Origin: an uncultured beta proteobacterium
GTDB taxonomy: Bacteria; Pseudomonadota; Gammaproteobacteria; Burkholderiales; SG8-41
Reading direction: 5' to 3'
Length of the DNA: 60,804 nt
Assembly: GCA_903913965.1 (NCBI GenBank)
Contig: CAIWNB010000399.1
Span: 1 to 60,804, forward strand
The stretch's first letter is position 1; every line of letters begins with the position of its first letter. The notes below the pieces were generated by a model. The model searched no databases. It was given only the letters and a program-made list of their open reading frames with translations, and was not told the DNA's origin. This document shows positions 44,946-53,746 of the stretch, piece by piece. The translations under genes were made by a program, and so were the position numbers.

Positions 44946-45908
44946 TTACTGGGGTTGCAGACCGATCTTGCGGATCAGCGCACCCATGCGTTCATGGCTT
45001 TCACGCACGATACGACCGAGATCTTCCGCGCTCGAGCCGATGGGGTCGAGCGCGCTCTCACGCAGTCTTTCGCGCGTAGCCGGATCGTTAACCGCTTTGA
45101 CCGCCTCGGCGTTGAGCTTGTCGATGATCGGCTTTGCTGTGCCCTTGGCGGCAAACAGGCCGGCCCAGGTGAAGTATTCAAAGCCCGGCACGCCGGCTTC
45201 AGCGATGGTTGGTACATTGGGCAGCAGGTCCGAGCGTTTGGAACTGCCGACACCCAGCGCGCGCACTTTGCCGTCACGGATGTTGCCCAGCACGATCGAG
45301 GTGGCGGTGAACATCACGGGGATCTGACCGCCGACAACATCCAGCGCCGCCTGCGTTGCGCCACGATACGGTACATGGTTGAACTTCAGATTGGTGCGTG
45401 CGGCAAATACTTCCATCGCGATGTGCTGCGGGCTGCCGTTGCCGCCGGACGCATAATCGATGTCGCCGGGGCGCGCCTTGGCCAGCGCAATGAAATCCTT
45501 GATGGTCTTTGGCATGCTGGGGTTGGCGATCAACACCCAGTTGATCTGCGCAATCAGACTGATCGGTTCAAAACTGTTGAGCGGATCGTAATTGACCTTC
45601 TTGTAGAGATGCGGCGTCATCACGAGACTGCCGTCGTTGACGCCGGCGATGGTGTAACCGTCGGTCGGCGCGCGCGCCGCACGCTCCATGGCGATCAGGC
45701 CTGCCGCGCCGGGCTGGTTGTCGAGCACGATCTGCTGCTTGAGGTTGTCCGACATCTTGTTGGCGACGATGCGCAAAATCGCATCCGCGCCGCTGCCGGC
45801 CTGTACTGGCACGATCATCTGGATCGGCTTGCTTGGATAGGGTTGCGCCGAGGCCAGGGTGGCGCTGCAGGCGGCGGCAATGAGAGCGGTGCGTAAAGTG
45901 TTTTTCAT
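44946..45908 (-). CDS. Bug/TctC-type receptor (2 of 5)
   Basis: ATG 45908, preceded by GGAGG five bases upstream, starts a 320-residue periplasmic solute receptor with signal MKNTLRTALIAAACSATLAS. It has the core PSKPIQMIVPVQAGSGADAIL, the region DNQPGAAGLIAMERAARAPT, and the block NHVPYRGATQAALDVVGGQ. The first ligand loop has QAGSGAD, a variant of PPGGPTD. It ends KIGLQPQ, very like Bug 1. It follows the propeller gene with no TctAB transporter. Confidence 0.92.
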   Translation of the reverse strand: MKNTLRTALIAAACSATLASAQPYPSKPIQMIVPVQAGSGADAILRIVANKMSDNLKQQIVLDNQPGAAGLIAMERAARAPTDGYTIAGVNDGSLVMTPHLYKKVNYDPLNSFEPISLIAQINWVLIANPSMPKTIKDFIALAKARPGDIDYASGGNGSPQHIAMEVFAARTNLKFNHVPYRGATQAALDVVGGQIPVMFTATSIVLGNIRDGKVRALGVGSSKRSDLLPNVPTIAEAGVPGFEYFTWAGLFAAKGTAKPIIDKLNAEAVKAVNDPATRERLRESALDPIGSSAEDLGRIVRESHERMGALIRKIGLQPQ

Positions 45909-45982
45909 GTTTCCTCCACAGAGAGCTTGATCACAGGACTTGGCAATACAGCGCCACCCGGGCATAGCGGTCCACGCAGCGT

Positions 45983-46510
45983 TTACGGGATGGGTTCGAA
46001 GCGCGTATACAAATCGAAGCCAAGGGCGCCGTGGCTAATGTGCATGCGCACGCTGCTTTTTTTATCGAGTGCCTCGGCGGCTTCTTTGGTCAGCTGGTAG
46101 CGCTGATACATACCGTCGCTATGCTTCACCGAGAGCTGCCAGCGGTCGTTCTTGCCTTCTTTGAGGCTGTCGATTTCGGCGACGATGCTGCGTTCGGTGG
46201 GCGTCGTGTATTGACGATTGAGCCACGAGCCGCCGACGGTGAAGATCAGGGCCAGCGCGAAGGCGGCGATCCACGGTTGGCGGTCCGCGGGTTTGAGGCT
46301 GAGTGTCGGCACGATGTGGAAGGTTTGCGTCCAGCCGAGAAAGCCGACCAGCGCACCGATAAAAAAAGCGGAGTTAAAAAAACGCCAGCCTTCGAGCACG
46401 TTGTCGTAGAGGGGGGCCTCACGCATGAGGCCGATGGCGCCGAGTATCACAGCGGCCAGCAGCAGGCTGGTGAGGGTTTTTTCGTCGGGGTGGGCTTGCG
46501 GTTCGCTCAT
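45983..46510 (-). CDS. Membrane hypothetical protein
   Basis: The 175-residue protein has three hydrophobic segments in its first 95 residues (SLLLAAVILGAIGLM, FFIGALVGFLGWT and WIAAFALALIFTVGG) and a soluble C-terminal half of beta-rich character ending LGFDLYTRFEPIP. No family is recognised. Its ATG overlaps the stop of the upstream PLP lyase by 4 bases (46507-46510), so the two are coupled. Confidence 0.75.
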   Translation of the reverse strand: MSEPQAHPDEKTLTSLLLAAVILGAIGLMREAPLYDNVLEGWRFFNSAFFIGALVGFLGWTQTFHIVPTLSLKPADRQPWIAAFALALIFTVGGSWLNRQYTTPTERSIVAEIDSLKEGKNDRWQLSVKHSDGMYQRYQLTKEAAEALDKKSSVRMHISHGALGFDLYTRFEPIP

Positions 46511-47793
46511 GTGGATGCTTTCAGTGTGGTGAAGCCGCGCTCAAGGTCGGCGATCAGATCGTCGCTGTCTTCGAGGCCGACGTGCAATCGCACCAGCGGT
46601 CCGCCGGGATTCCAGCCGGTGGCGGTGCGCATGTTTTTCGGATCGGTACGGATGGCGAGGCTTTCATAACCGCCCCAGCTCGAGCCGATGCCGAACAATT
46701 CATAGCTGTCGATCATCGCCCCCACCGCCTCCCAGGCGAGCGGTTTCAAGACCACGCCAAACAGTGAAGCGGCGCCGCTGAAATCGCGTTTCCAGATGGC
46801 GTGGCCGGGATCGGATTCAAGCGCCGGATAGAGCACACGCAGCACTTCGGGCCGTTGCTGTAGCCAGCGCGCCACTTTCAAGGCGCTCTCCTGCTGGTGG
46901 CGCATGCGCACACCGATCGTGCGCAGGCCGCGCAGCGCGAGATAGCAATCATCGGGGCTGACCGAAAAGCCGTAATCAGCGACGGCGCGGCGCACCGGCA
47001 GCCAGTATTTTTCGTTGGTGACAATCAAGCCGAGCAGCACGTCGGAGTGGCCGCCGATGTATTTGGTGCCGGCGTGAATCGAGACATCGACACCGTGTTC
47101 AAAGGCGCGAAAGAAATAGGGCGTGCCCCAGGTGTTGTCTGAGAGCACCGGAATGTTGTGAGCGTGAGCCGCGGCGGCGATTGCCGGGATATCCTGCATT
47201 TCAAAGGTCAGTGAGCCGGGCGCCTCGCAATACACCAGCGTGGTGTTCGGCCGGATCAGTTTTTCGATGCCGGCGCCGATCAAGGGGTCATAGTATTCAA
47301 CCTCGACGCCATAGGGCGTGAGGCGGCGTTTGCAAAAACTGCGCGTCGGTCCGTAGGTGGTATCGACCATCAGAATGTGGTCGCCGGCTTTGGTGAAGGC
47401 GGCGAGCGCGGCGGTGATGGCGGCCAGCCCCGAGGGCAGGGCGACGGCCTTGTCACCGCCTTCGAGTGCGGCCACCGCCTCTTCCAGCGCAAAGGTGGTC
47501 GGCGTGCCGTAGATGCCGTAGCGCATCACTTTGTAATCGTCGGGATGTCGTCCTTCATAGGTGGCGACATCATCGAAGAGCACCGTCGAGCCGCGATACA
47601 CCGGCGTGTTGACCAGACCGGCATGCTGTTGCGGATCGCGGCCGAGATGGCTGGTCAGCGTGTCGCGCCGGAATCTTTTTTTGTCGATCACAGTGGGGGC
47701 GGCGGCAGTGCCTGAAATCAAGAGAGCGCTATTCTGAGGGAGGCCTTGCGGGCACGCAACCGCGTTGCCGGGGGGCGGCTGCTGTGACATCAT
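46507..47793 (-). CDS. metC: Cystathionine beta-lyase (PLP, Cys/Met metabolism)
   Basis: This PLP enzyme belongs to the trans-sulfuration family that cleaves cystathionine or related thioethers. The 428-residue protein has NTPVYRGSTVLFDDVATYE, RYGIYGTPTTFALEEAVAALE, and the PLP lysine in HAGTKYIGGHSDVLLG (near residue 244). The C-terminal SLAIRTDPKN and HVGLEDSDDLIADLERGF are also present. The overall pattern is closer to MetC-type beta-lyases than MetB, but substrate preference is not certain. About 40 residues precede the conserved part, so the true start may be later. It is coupled to the downstream membrane protein. Confidence 0.88.
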   Translation of the reverse strand: MMSQQPPPGNAVACPQGLPQNSALLISGTAAAPTVIDKKRFRRDTLTSHLGRDPQQHAGLVNTPVYRGSTVLFDDVATYEGRHPDDYKVMRYGIYGTPTTFALEEAVAALEGGDKAVALPSGLAAITAALAAFTKAGDHILMVDTTYGPTRSFCKRRLTPYGVEVEYYDPLIGAGIEKLIRPNTTLVYCEAPGSLTFEMQDIPAIAAAAHAHNIPVLSDNTWGTPYFFRAFEHGVDVSIHAGTKYIGGHSDVLLGLIVTNEKYWLPVRRAVADYGFSVSPDDCYLALRGLRTIGVRMRHQQESALKVARWLQQRPEVLRVLYPALESDPGHAIWKRDFSGAASLFGVVLKPLAWEAVGAMIDSYELFGIGSSWGGYESLAIRTDPKNMRTATGWNPGGPLVRLHVGLEDSDDLIADLERGFTTLKAST

Positions 47794-47822
47794 CGCGGCA
47801 CAAAATTTACGGGATGGTCAAG

Positions 47823-48791
47823 ATGGTGAATGCGCGCCTGTTGTTGTTAATGATGTCGTCGTGTCTGTTGTCTGGCGTGGTGTCGGCGCAAACCTGGCCG
47901 ACCCGGGTGGTGCGCATGGTGACCGGCTCGGTGGCCGGCGGTGGCGCCGATATCACCGGCCGCCCGATCGCGCAGCGCATGAGCGAGCTGCTCAAGCAGC
48001 AGGTCATCATTGACAACCGTCCGGGGGCGGCGGGTCTGCTCGCCAATGATCTGGTGGCAAAGGCCGCGCCCGACGGCCATACCTTGTTGCTGACACCCGG
48101 TTCCTTTCTCATCATCAGCTCGTATCTGAACGCACGGCCTCCGTATGATCCGCTGACGCTGCTGACGCCGATTGCCCAGGTCGATAGCTATAGCTTCGTG
48201 CTGGTGGTGCATCCTTCGGTGCCGGCGAAAAACGCGAAAGAGCTGGTGGCGGTGGCGAAGGCGAAGCCGGGTGCGCTGAGTTTTGTGTCGTCCGGGGTGG
48301 GTAGCAATTTCCATCTCGCCGGTGAACTCTTCAAGCTGCGTGGCAACGTCGAACTTTGGCACGTGCCGTATAAAGGCAGCCCGCAGGCGATTGTCGATTT
48401 GCTGGCGGGGCGTGCGGATGTGATGTTCGTCGGTCTTCCAGCGGTGATGCCGCACATTAAAAGCGGCCGCCTGCGCGCGATCGGGGTGACGGGGCCCAAG
48501 CGCAACCCGTTGTTGCCGGATGTGCAAACGGTGGCCGAGTCTGCGCTGCCCGGCTATGAGGTCATCGGCTGGGAGGGTGTGTTCGCGCCGCTCGGCACTT
48601 CGCGTGAGATTGTTCATCGCGTTAATGCCATGATTAACGAGATTCTGATGACGCCGGAGATGCGCGAACTGTGGGCGAGCAAGGGGGTGGATTTCATTCC
48701 CAATACCGCCGAGCAGTTTGCGGCCAAAGTACGTGAGGATTACGAAAACGTTGGCCGATTGATCAAGGCCGCGGGTATCAAAGCCGAATAA
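47823..48791 (+). CDS. Bug/TctC-type receptor (3 of 5)
   Basis: A 322-residue periplasmic receptor with signal MVNARLLLLMMSSCLLSGVV (cleaved after SAQ). It has RVVRMVTGSVAGGGADITGR, RPGAAGLLANDLVAKAAPDG, and HVPYKGSPQAIVDLLAGRAD. The open frame starts at 47784; ATG 47823 and ATG 47814 both give a good signal, and 47823 is used. It is divergent from metC with about 30 bases between starts, so promoters must lie inside or overlap. Its 3' end overlaps the zinc-ribbon gene by 14 bases. Confidence 0.9.
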   Translation: MVNARLLLLMMSSCLLSGVVSAQTWPTRVVRMVTGSVAGGGADITGRPIAQRMSELLKQQVIIDNRPGAAGLLANDLVAKAAPDGHTLLLTPGSFLIISSYLNARPPYDPLTLLTPIAQVDSYSFVLVVHPSVPAKNAKELVAVAKAKPGALSFVSSGVGSNFHLAGELFKLRGNVELWHVPYKGSPQAIVDLLAGRADVMFVGLPAVMPHIKSGRLRAIGVTGPKRNPLLPDVQTVAESALPGYEVIGWEGVFAPLGTSREIVHRVNAMINEILMTPEMRELWASKGVDFIPNTAEQFAAKVREDYENVGRLIKAAGIKAE

Positions 48792-48948
48792 TAAGTCCCG
48801 CGCACGGCGCGTTTTTCTCGCGGCGCTGCTTGGCGCCGCAGCGCGGGCAGAACAGGTCTTTGCGGCCGACGGGCGCATTGCATTCGTGACAGTGGCGCAG
48901 GAGGTTCACGCCGCGTGCTGGCCGGTTTTCAGTTGGCTGTCGTGGCAT
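48778..48948 (-). CDS. Small zinc-ribbon protein (56 residues)
   Basis: On the minus strand an ATG at 48948 opens 56 codons ending at 48778. The product has a treble-clef/zinc-ribbon-like arrangement CHECNAPVGRKDLFCPRCGA, i.e. two CxxC pairs separated by ten residues, flanked by basic stretches (AKQRREKN). I do not recognise a named family, but the motif is hard to obtain by chance. Shine-Dalgarno support is weak. The gene overlaps the Bug receptor's 3' end tail to tail. Function unknown; nucleic-acid or protein binding is a guess. Confidence 0.6.
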   Translation of the reverse strand: MPRQPTENRPARGVNLLRHCHECNAPVGRKDLFCPRCGAKQRREKNAPCAGLIIRL

Positions 48949-49110
48949 CGTCCAAGGTTCGTGCGTTGGCGGTGGCGAGTGCGGGCTTGTGTGGGATTAT
49001 GCGGGCTTGATGAGGATCAAGTTCAGGGGGCTGTCGACCTGATAACTTGTCTGCATCCTTGCATAAAGACTTGCCCCCGGAAAATCGCTGACGCGAACCG
49101 CCGCCTCCTC

Positions 49111-49527
49111 ATGACGCTCCAATATATTCCCTATACCCGTAGCAAAAGCAGCGTGCGCCGAACGCGTGAGTTGGAAACCGTGCGCGTGATGGTGCGCCTG
49201 TATTGCCGCGGCCACGGTCACCACGGCGCGCACGACTGCAGTGAGGGGTTGTGCGCGGATTGCGGCACCTTGATGGAGTATGCAACGCGCCGTCTTGCGC
49301 GTTGCGTGTTTGGTGACGCGAAGCCGACCTGTGCCAATTGCGTTGTGCATTGCTACAGCGCGGCGATGCGTGAGCAGGTTCGTATGGTGATGCGCTGGGC
49401 AGGGCCGCGCATGTTGTTGCGCCATCCGCTGCTCGGTATCAGGCATCTGTTCGACGGGCGGCGACCGGTGCCGGTGTTACCGGCACAGCCAGCAGTAAAG
49501 CCCGCTAATGTGAATAATGATTCCTGA
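49111..49527 (+). CDS. YgbA-family (nitrous-oxide-stimulated promoter) protein
   Basis: ATG 49111 gives 138 residues; the frame is open upstream to 48886 but without similarity. The body follows the YgbA pattern: RRTRELETVRVMVRLYC near the N-terminus, LCADCGTLMEYATRRLARC, FGDAKPTCANCVVHCYS, and MRWAGPRMLLRHPLLGIRHL. Six or more conserved cysteines are arranged in CxxC-type pairs, so a metal site is likely. E. coli ygbA responds to nitrosative stress through NsrR; regulation here is unknown, and no NsrR-like site was found. The C-terminus is proline-rich. Confidence 0.85.
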   Translation: MTLQYIPYTRSKSSVRRTRELETVRVMVRLYCRGHGHHGAHDCSEGLCADCGTLMEYATRRLARCVFGDAKPTCANCVVHCYSAAMREQVRMVMRWAGPRMLLRHPLLGIRHLFDGRRPVPVLPAQPAVKPANVNNDS

Positions 49528-49837
49528 TCACGCGGGAATTGAGCAGCAGGCCGGCCAACACGGTAAGTAACACAACCGCACCGAGGATGACCGCAGATGT
49601 AGTCCAGTCGCGGCCTTCCGATATGCGTTGATTGACCAGATGAAGCGCGGTGACAACCCAGATCTCGGCTGCGCCATAAGCCAGCACCTGCAAGACGATC
49701 GGTACCCAGCGTCGTTTCCACAGAAATATCAGCGGCGCGGCAGCGCACAGCGCCACCGCGACGAGATTGGCGGCACGCAGAAAATGCGCGCCCAGCAGCA
49801 GCGCGGCGGCAGTGTAGAGACTGATGCGCAGGACCAT
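49505..49837 (-). CDS. Small polytopic membrane protein
   Basis: The 110-residue product has three to four hydrophobic segments (SLYTAAALLLGAHFL, NLVAVALCAAAPLIFLW, VLQVLAYGAAEIWVV, ILGAVVLLTVLAGLLL). It has a clear ATG start and converges with the YgbA gene, overlapping its 3' end by 23 bases. No family is recognised. Confidence 0.7.
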   Translation of the reverse strand: MVLRISLYTAAALLLGAHFLRAANLVAVALCAAAPLIFLWKRRWVPIVLQVLAYGAAEIWVVTALHLVNQRISEGRDWTTSAVILGAVVLLTVLAGLLLNSRVIRNHYSH

Positions 49838-49860
49838 GGGCTGGCCGGGTTGATGGCAGC

Positions 49861-50604
49861 TTATTTCAGCGTGGCGGCGATTTTGCGGATTTCGTCCGCC
49901 GAACGTTCACCCGCCAGCGGCGTGCCGGGGATCAAATACTTGCCCATGGCGGCCAGTGTGCCGACGAGTACCGGCTCGTAGCCAACATCGCGTATCAGTG
50001 CAGAAGCAATGCCAACCGCGCTGGCGTCGTCGCTAGCGATAGGCATGCCAATGCGCTCGCCGCCCTTGTTGGCGGCCTCGGCCATTTTGGCGGCACCGAT
50101 GGCGTTAAAGGCGCGCACGATGCGCGTGCCTGGCAGATATTCTGCGGTCGCAATGCCGACGCCCTTCTCACGTGCTGCGGCGGCGACTTCGCCATCGCGC
50201 GCGACGATGGGGTTGGAGGTGTCGATGATGATCTTGCCTTTGATGGCATCGCCGAGTTCGCGGCCGATCGCCGGGATCGCGGTATAAGGCACCGACACCA
50301 GCAGCACCGAGCCAAAGGCCGCCGCCTCGCGTGTCGTGCCGGCACTGGCCTTGCCGCCGAGGCTGGCGGCGAGTTTCTTGTCGGCTTCGAGATCGAGCGA
50401 GGAGAACATCACTTCATGGCCGGCTTTGATCCAGGCGCCGCCAATGGCACTGCCGACCTTGCCCGAGCCGATGATGCCGATTTTGTATTTTGTGCCGGCC
50501 GTCTGTGCGAAGGCGGCAAACGGCAGGCTGCCTATCAATGCGGTTGCGGCGGCGGCTTGCAGAAAGGCGCGGCGCTGGGTCGGGTGGTTGTGGCGTGTGG
50601 TCAT
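49861..50604 (-). CDS. Tat-exported F420/NADP-reductase-like protein
   Basis: ATG 50604 has GGAGGAG upstream and gives 247 residues. The N-terminus has RRAFLQAAAATALIGSLPFA, a twin-arginine-type signal ending FAQT. The mature part is a Rossmann protein: YKIGIIGSGKVGSAIGGAWI, the NADP loop, KIIIDTSNPIVARDG, and RAFNAIGAAKMAE, a pattern of F420-dependent NADP reductase-like and pyrroline-reductase-like proteins. Cofactor-dependent cytoplasmic enzymes of this kind are not normally exported, so the Tat signal is unusual and would mean folded export with cofactor. No F420 synthesis genes are present; NADP binding is more likely. Confidence 0.83.
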   Translation of the reverse strand: MTTRHNHPTQRRAFLQAAAATALIGSLPFAAFAQTAGTKYKIGIIGSGKVGSAIGGAWIKAGHEVMFSSLDLEADKKLAASLGGKASAGTTREAAAFGSVLLVSVPYTAIPAIGRELGDAIKGKIIIDTSNPIVARDGEVAAAAREKGVGIATAEYLPGTRIVRAFNAIGAAKMAEAANKGGERIGMPIASDDASAVGIASALIRDVGYEPVLVGTLAAMGKYLIPGTPLAGERSADEIRKIAATLK

Positions 50605-50774
50605 GTTGATCTCCTCCAAATGGATTGATGCAGCATTCATGGCGGTTCGCGGCGGATTCTGCCTTGTAAGCCCGGGTGTGGCAATGTCGTTTCAAAATGA
50701 CGCGGGGTGGGCGTGATGCGAACCGGAAGTCGCACCTAGAAGCGTAGCGTGCGCAGCTTTGTTTTCAGCGCCAC

Positions 50775-51773
50775 TTACTCGGGGCTTAGGCCGATCTCGC
50801 GGATGACTTTTGCGTACATCGCCGACTCGCGACGCATCAGGTCGGCAAGTTGCTCCGGTGGGCCGGCAATCGCCTCGGCGCCCTGACCGGCGAGCCGCTC
50901 GCGCATGTCGGCGCGTTTGACCACCTGGATAAAGTCGGCGCCGATTTTGTTGGCCAGTTCGCGCGGCGTACCTGCGGGCAGGAAGAGTCCCATCCACGCC
51001 GTGACATCGAACTGCGGATAAGTATTGGCGACGGCAGGAACTGTCGGCAGCAGCGAGGACCGGCTGGCTGATGACACGGCAATCGCGCGCAGACGCTCGC
51101 CTTTAATGTGTGGCAGTGCGCCGACGATGTTGGCAAACATCAGATCAACCTGGCCGGCGATCAGATCAACGAGTGCTGGCGCTGCGCCCTTGTAGGGCAC
51201 GTGATTCATTTTGCTGTGCGCCATCGACAGCAGCAGCTCCATGCTGAGGTGCTGCAGATTGCCGACGCCGGCTGAACCATAATTGATGCGGCCGGGTTTT
51301 GCCGTGGCCAGCGCCACAATGTCGCGTACCGATTTCACCGGCATTGACGGATGCACGACCAGCACCATCGGTGCCGACATGATGAGCGTGATCGGCATGA
51401 AGTCGCGCTGGGTGTCGTAAGGCAGTTTTTTCTGTAGCAGTGGGTTGATCGCCATTGGCCCGGCGTTACCAAGCATCATGGTGTAACCGTCGGGCACGGC
51501 TTTGGCTACGAAGGTCGCGCCGATTGTGCCGCCGGCGCCGGCGCGGTTTTCCACCACCACGGTTTGGCCCCAGATTTCGGTCAGGCGCGGCCCCAGCGCG
51601 CGGGCGACGTCATCGTAGGGGCCGCCCGCCGAGCTGGAGACGACCAGGCGCACCGGCTTCAGTGGCCAGGCACCGGGTTGCGCCTGCGCAGATAACGCGG
51701 GCAGCAGGCTGAGGCCTGCTGCGATGCACGGCCGCCACCACCGCATCCATAAGCTACGCAATCTAACTGGCAT
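50775..51773 (-). CDS. Bug/TctC-type receptor (4 of 5)
   Basis: ATG 51773 (with GAGAGAG upstream) gives a 332-residue periplasmic receptor with a signal peptide ending LSAQAQ. It has KPVRLVVSSSAGGPYDDVAR, GAGGTIGATFVAKAVPDGYT, and NHVPYKGAAPALVDLIAGQ, the usual family blocks. The first ligand loop reads SSSAGGPYDD. The open frame starts earlier at 51806, but the signal peptide favours 51773. It lies between the F420-reductase-like gene and a CocE hydrolase on the same strand. Confidence 0.91.
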   Translation of the reverse strand: MPVRLRSLWMRWWRPCIAAGLSLLPALSAQAQPGAWPLKPVRLVVSSSAGGPYDDVARALGPRLTEIWGQTVVVENRAGAGGTIGATFVAKAVPDGYTMMLGNAGPMAINPLLQKKLPYDTQRDFMPITLIMSAPMVLVVHPSMPVKSVRDIVALATAKPGRINYGSAGVGNLQHLSMELLLSMAHSKMNHVPYKGAAPALVDLIAGQVDLMFANIVGALPHIKGERLRAIAVSSASRSSLLPTVPAVANTYPQFDVTAWMGLFLPAGTPRELANKIGADFIQVVKRADMRERLAGQGAEAIAGPPEQLADLMRRESAMYAKVIREIGLSPE

Positions 51774-51844
51774 GGGATCTCTCTCGTTCAGTAGATCATG
51801 TTGCAATGAAAGCCGGATGTGGCAGTGGCCGGTTTTGTAATGCC

Positions 51845-53518
51845 TTACTTCGCCGGGATGATCGGCAACAACAAATACGTCTCCTTGTCGCCACCCGAAT
51901 ACACGGTGTTGGTGGCGTTGATGTTGTAGTCGGCACTGTAATGCGAGAAGTGGGCCGAGCCGACACCGTCGCGCGGGCCGACGTCGAGGCGGATCTTGTG
52001 CCCCTTCTTGAAGACCATGCAGGTCGGCCAGACTTCAACGCGCAGCTCCACGCTTTCGTTCGGTTTCAGCCACTGCCGTTCGTCATGGGCATGATACGGC
52101 CGGTAGGGCAACGACTTCTCTTTGTCGAGCTTGCGGTGCGAGGCGCGCAGCCAGCCCTTGGTGACGCCCGGTTGCGGTTCGCCACGCTGGCCTGCTTCGA
52201 GCACGTCCTTGCCGTCCGGGCCGATATTGCGGATCGTCGCGTAGACATCGCAGTCTTCCGAGGTGCTCGAGACCCAGATGTTGAGCACGATCGGACCGGT
52301 CACTTCAGTGTCTTCGCTCAGCACCGGCGTTTCGAACGTAATGCCGCCGGCCGGGTTGTGGCCGTGGCCGGAGGTCGCGGAGTACGATGCGGTCGTTGTT
52401 TTGGCGAGCGGTGCTGTGACGAGTTCACCTTCGACGCCGTCCGGATCGGGCAGCGGATCGCGGTCGATCTTCAGGAAGAACTTGGTCCACTGCGTGCGCG
52501 CCAGCGGCCATTCGTTTTCAAAGCGGTACGGATAACGGCCCTTGACCTGGCCACCGGTACGAATTTCGAGTTTGACCGGCGGTTCGTTCATGATGCCGGT
52601 GTCATTGTCTTTCAGCCAGTGATCGAACCAGCGTAGCTGGTCCATGCGGCCTTCCTCGGCGTGGAAGGGGTGGAAGTGTGAGCCGTTGTGGATACGCAGC
52701 TTCTTGTTTTTCGACGCTGCATTCATGTAGCCCTCGGTGTTGCCGCGTAAATGCATCGCGTAGCCACCCCAGTTGCCGACGCTGTAGAGCGGCACCGTGA
52801 TCTTGTCCCACTTCGCACTCTTGGCGCGCCAGTATTCCGAATCGAGATCATTGCGCATGTAATTCCACAACAGATCGTTTTGGAAAGAGTCCGGGTTGTA
52901 ACCGCGCGGACGGCCGAGCAAATGGTGCGCGGTCTGCGCGTTATGCCAGGCGGCGAGAAAGCCCATGGCGAAGATGCCGCCGTGATAAGCCTGATCGCGG
53001 TACTGATCAGCGCGGCCTTCCCACGGCATGATGGCTTTGAGCGACGGCGGGTTAAGGCCGGCAACTTTCCATTGAAATGCCGCGTGATACGAAATGCCGA
53101 GCGTGCCGACCTTGCCCGCCGACCACGGCAGCTTCGCCACCCATTCGATGCAATCGTAGGAATCGACTGCTTCCTGCATCGAGCTCGGTTCTGATTTGCC
53201 AGGTGATTTGCCCGAGCCGCGGGTGTCAACGCGCAGCAGGCCGTAACCGCGCGGGCACCACCATAGCGGGTTGGCCGTTTCCCAGTTCATATAGGGGTTG
53301 GCCGCTTCTTCGACGCCCTCGGGCGGCGTCCACACCTTGTCTTTTTGGTATGGGCCGATGTTCATGATCACCGGCACCTTCTCGTCGCAGTCGGGGCGAT
53401 AGATGTCGCCGTACAGAAAGCCGCCGTCGCGCAGCGGAATCTTCACGTCTTTTTCGATGATCAGTTTGTAGTCTTTGGGTTGTGAGACTTTTTGGGCGTA
53501 GTCAGGGGCGGTGGACAT
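51845..53518 (-). CDS. CocE/NonD-family hydrolase 2 (S15 type)
   Basis: ATG 53518 has GGAGA upstream and gives 557 residues. It is a close paralogue of the gene at 34506-36206, with long identical blocks such as PWEGRADQYRDQAYHGGIFA and GNTEGYMNAASKNKKLRIH and the same C-terminal ending (LLPIIPAK). The nucleophile motif is GISYHAAFQW (Ser near residue 143), with RVDTRGSGKSPG before it. There is no signal peptide, so it is cytoplasmic. The two copies differ mostly in the jelly-roll region and may differ in substrate. It follows a Bug receptor on the same strand. Confidence 0.9.
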   Translation of the reverse strand: MSTAPDYAQKVSQPKDYKLIIEKDVKIPLRDGGFLYGDIYRPDCDEKVPVIMNIGPYQKDKVWTPPEGVEEAANPYMNWETANPLWWCPRGYGLLRVDTRGSGKSPGKSEPSSMQEAVDSYDCIEWVAKLPWSAGKVGTLGISYHAAFQWKVAGLNPPSLKAIMPWEGRADQYRDQAYHGGIFAMGFLAAWHNAQTAHHLLGRPRGYNPDSFQNDLLWNYMRNDLDSEYWRAKSAKWDKITVPLYSVGNWGGYAMHLRGNTEGYMNAASKNKKLRIHNGSHFHPFHAEEGRMDQLRWFDHWLKDNDTGIMNEPPVKLEIRTGGQVKGRYPYRFENEWPLARTQWTKFFLKIDRDPLPDPDGVEGELVTAPLAKTTTASYSATSGHGHNPAGGITFETPVLSEDTEVTGPIVLNIWVSSTSEDCDVYATIRNIGPDGKDVLEAGQRGEPQPGVTKGWLRASHRKLDKEKSLPYRPYHAHDERQWLKPNESVELRVEVWPTCMVFKKGHKIRLDVGPRDGVGSAHFSHYSADYNINATNTVYSGGDKETYLLLPIIPAK

Positions 53519-53536
53519 GCGGTTTCTCCAGGTCAA

Positions 53537-53746
53537 ATCAATTTACGTAACACGGACGTACAGAAACCCGTGCTTCTGGTTTGCTTCTTCCCCCATTGAG
53601 GGAGAAGGTTGCGATGGGGGAGGCTGACAGTGACATGTTTTGAGGCGGCAAAATTCGCGCGTGTGCCTCCTCACCCCCACCCTGTCCTTCCCCCTCAAGG
53701 GGGAAGGAACCTTCAAATAGCGCCTTTCGGTTGAATAGTCCGAAAT
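53537..53746. repeat. C/G-run intergenic sequence with perfect hairpin
   Basis: The gap between two CocE genes carries CCTTCCCCC (53686-53694) pairing with GGGGGAAGG (53699-53707) around TCAA, plus a related block (53594-53630). Such CCCTC-rich motifs recur between genes in many proteobacteria, and a similar run lies near 59060-59095. It may be an intergenic repeat or a terminator-like element. Confidence 0.45.
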
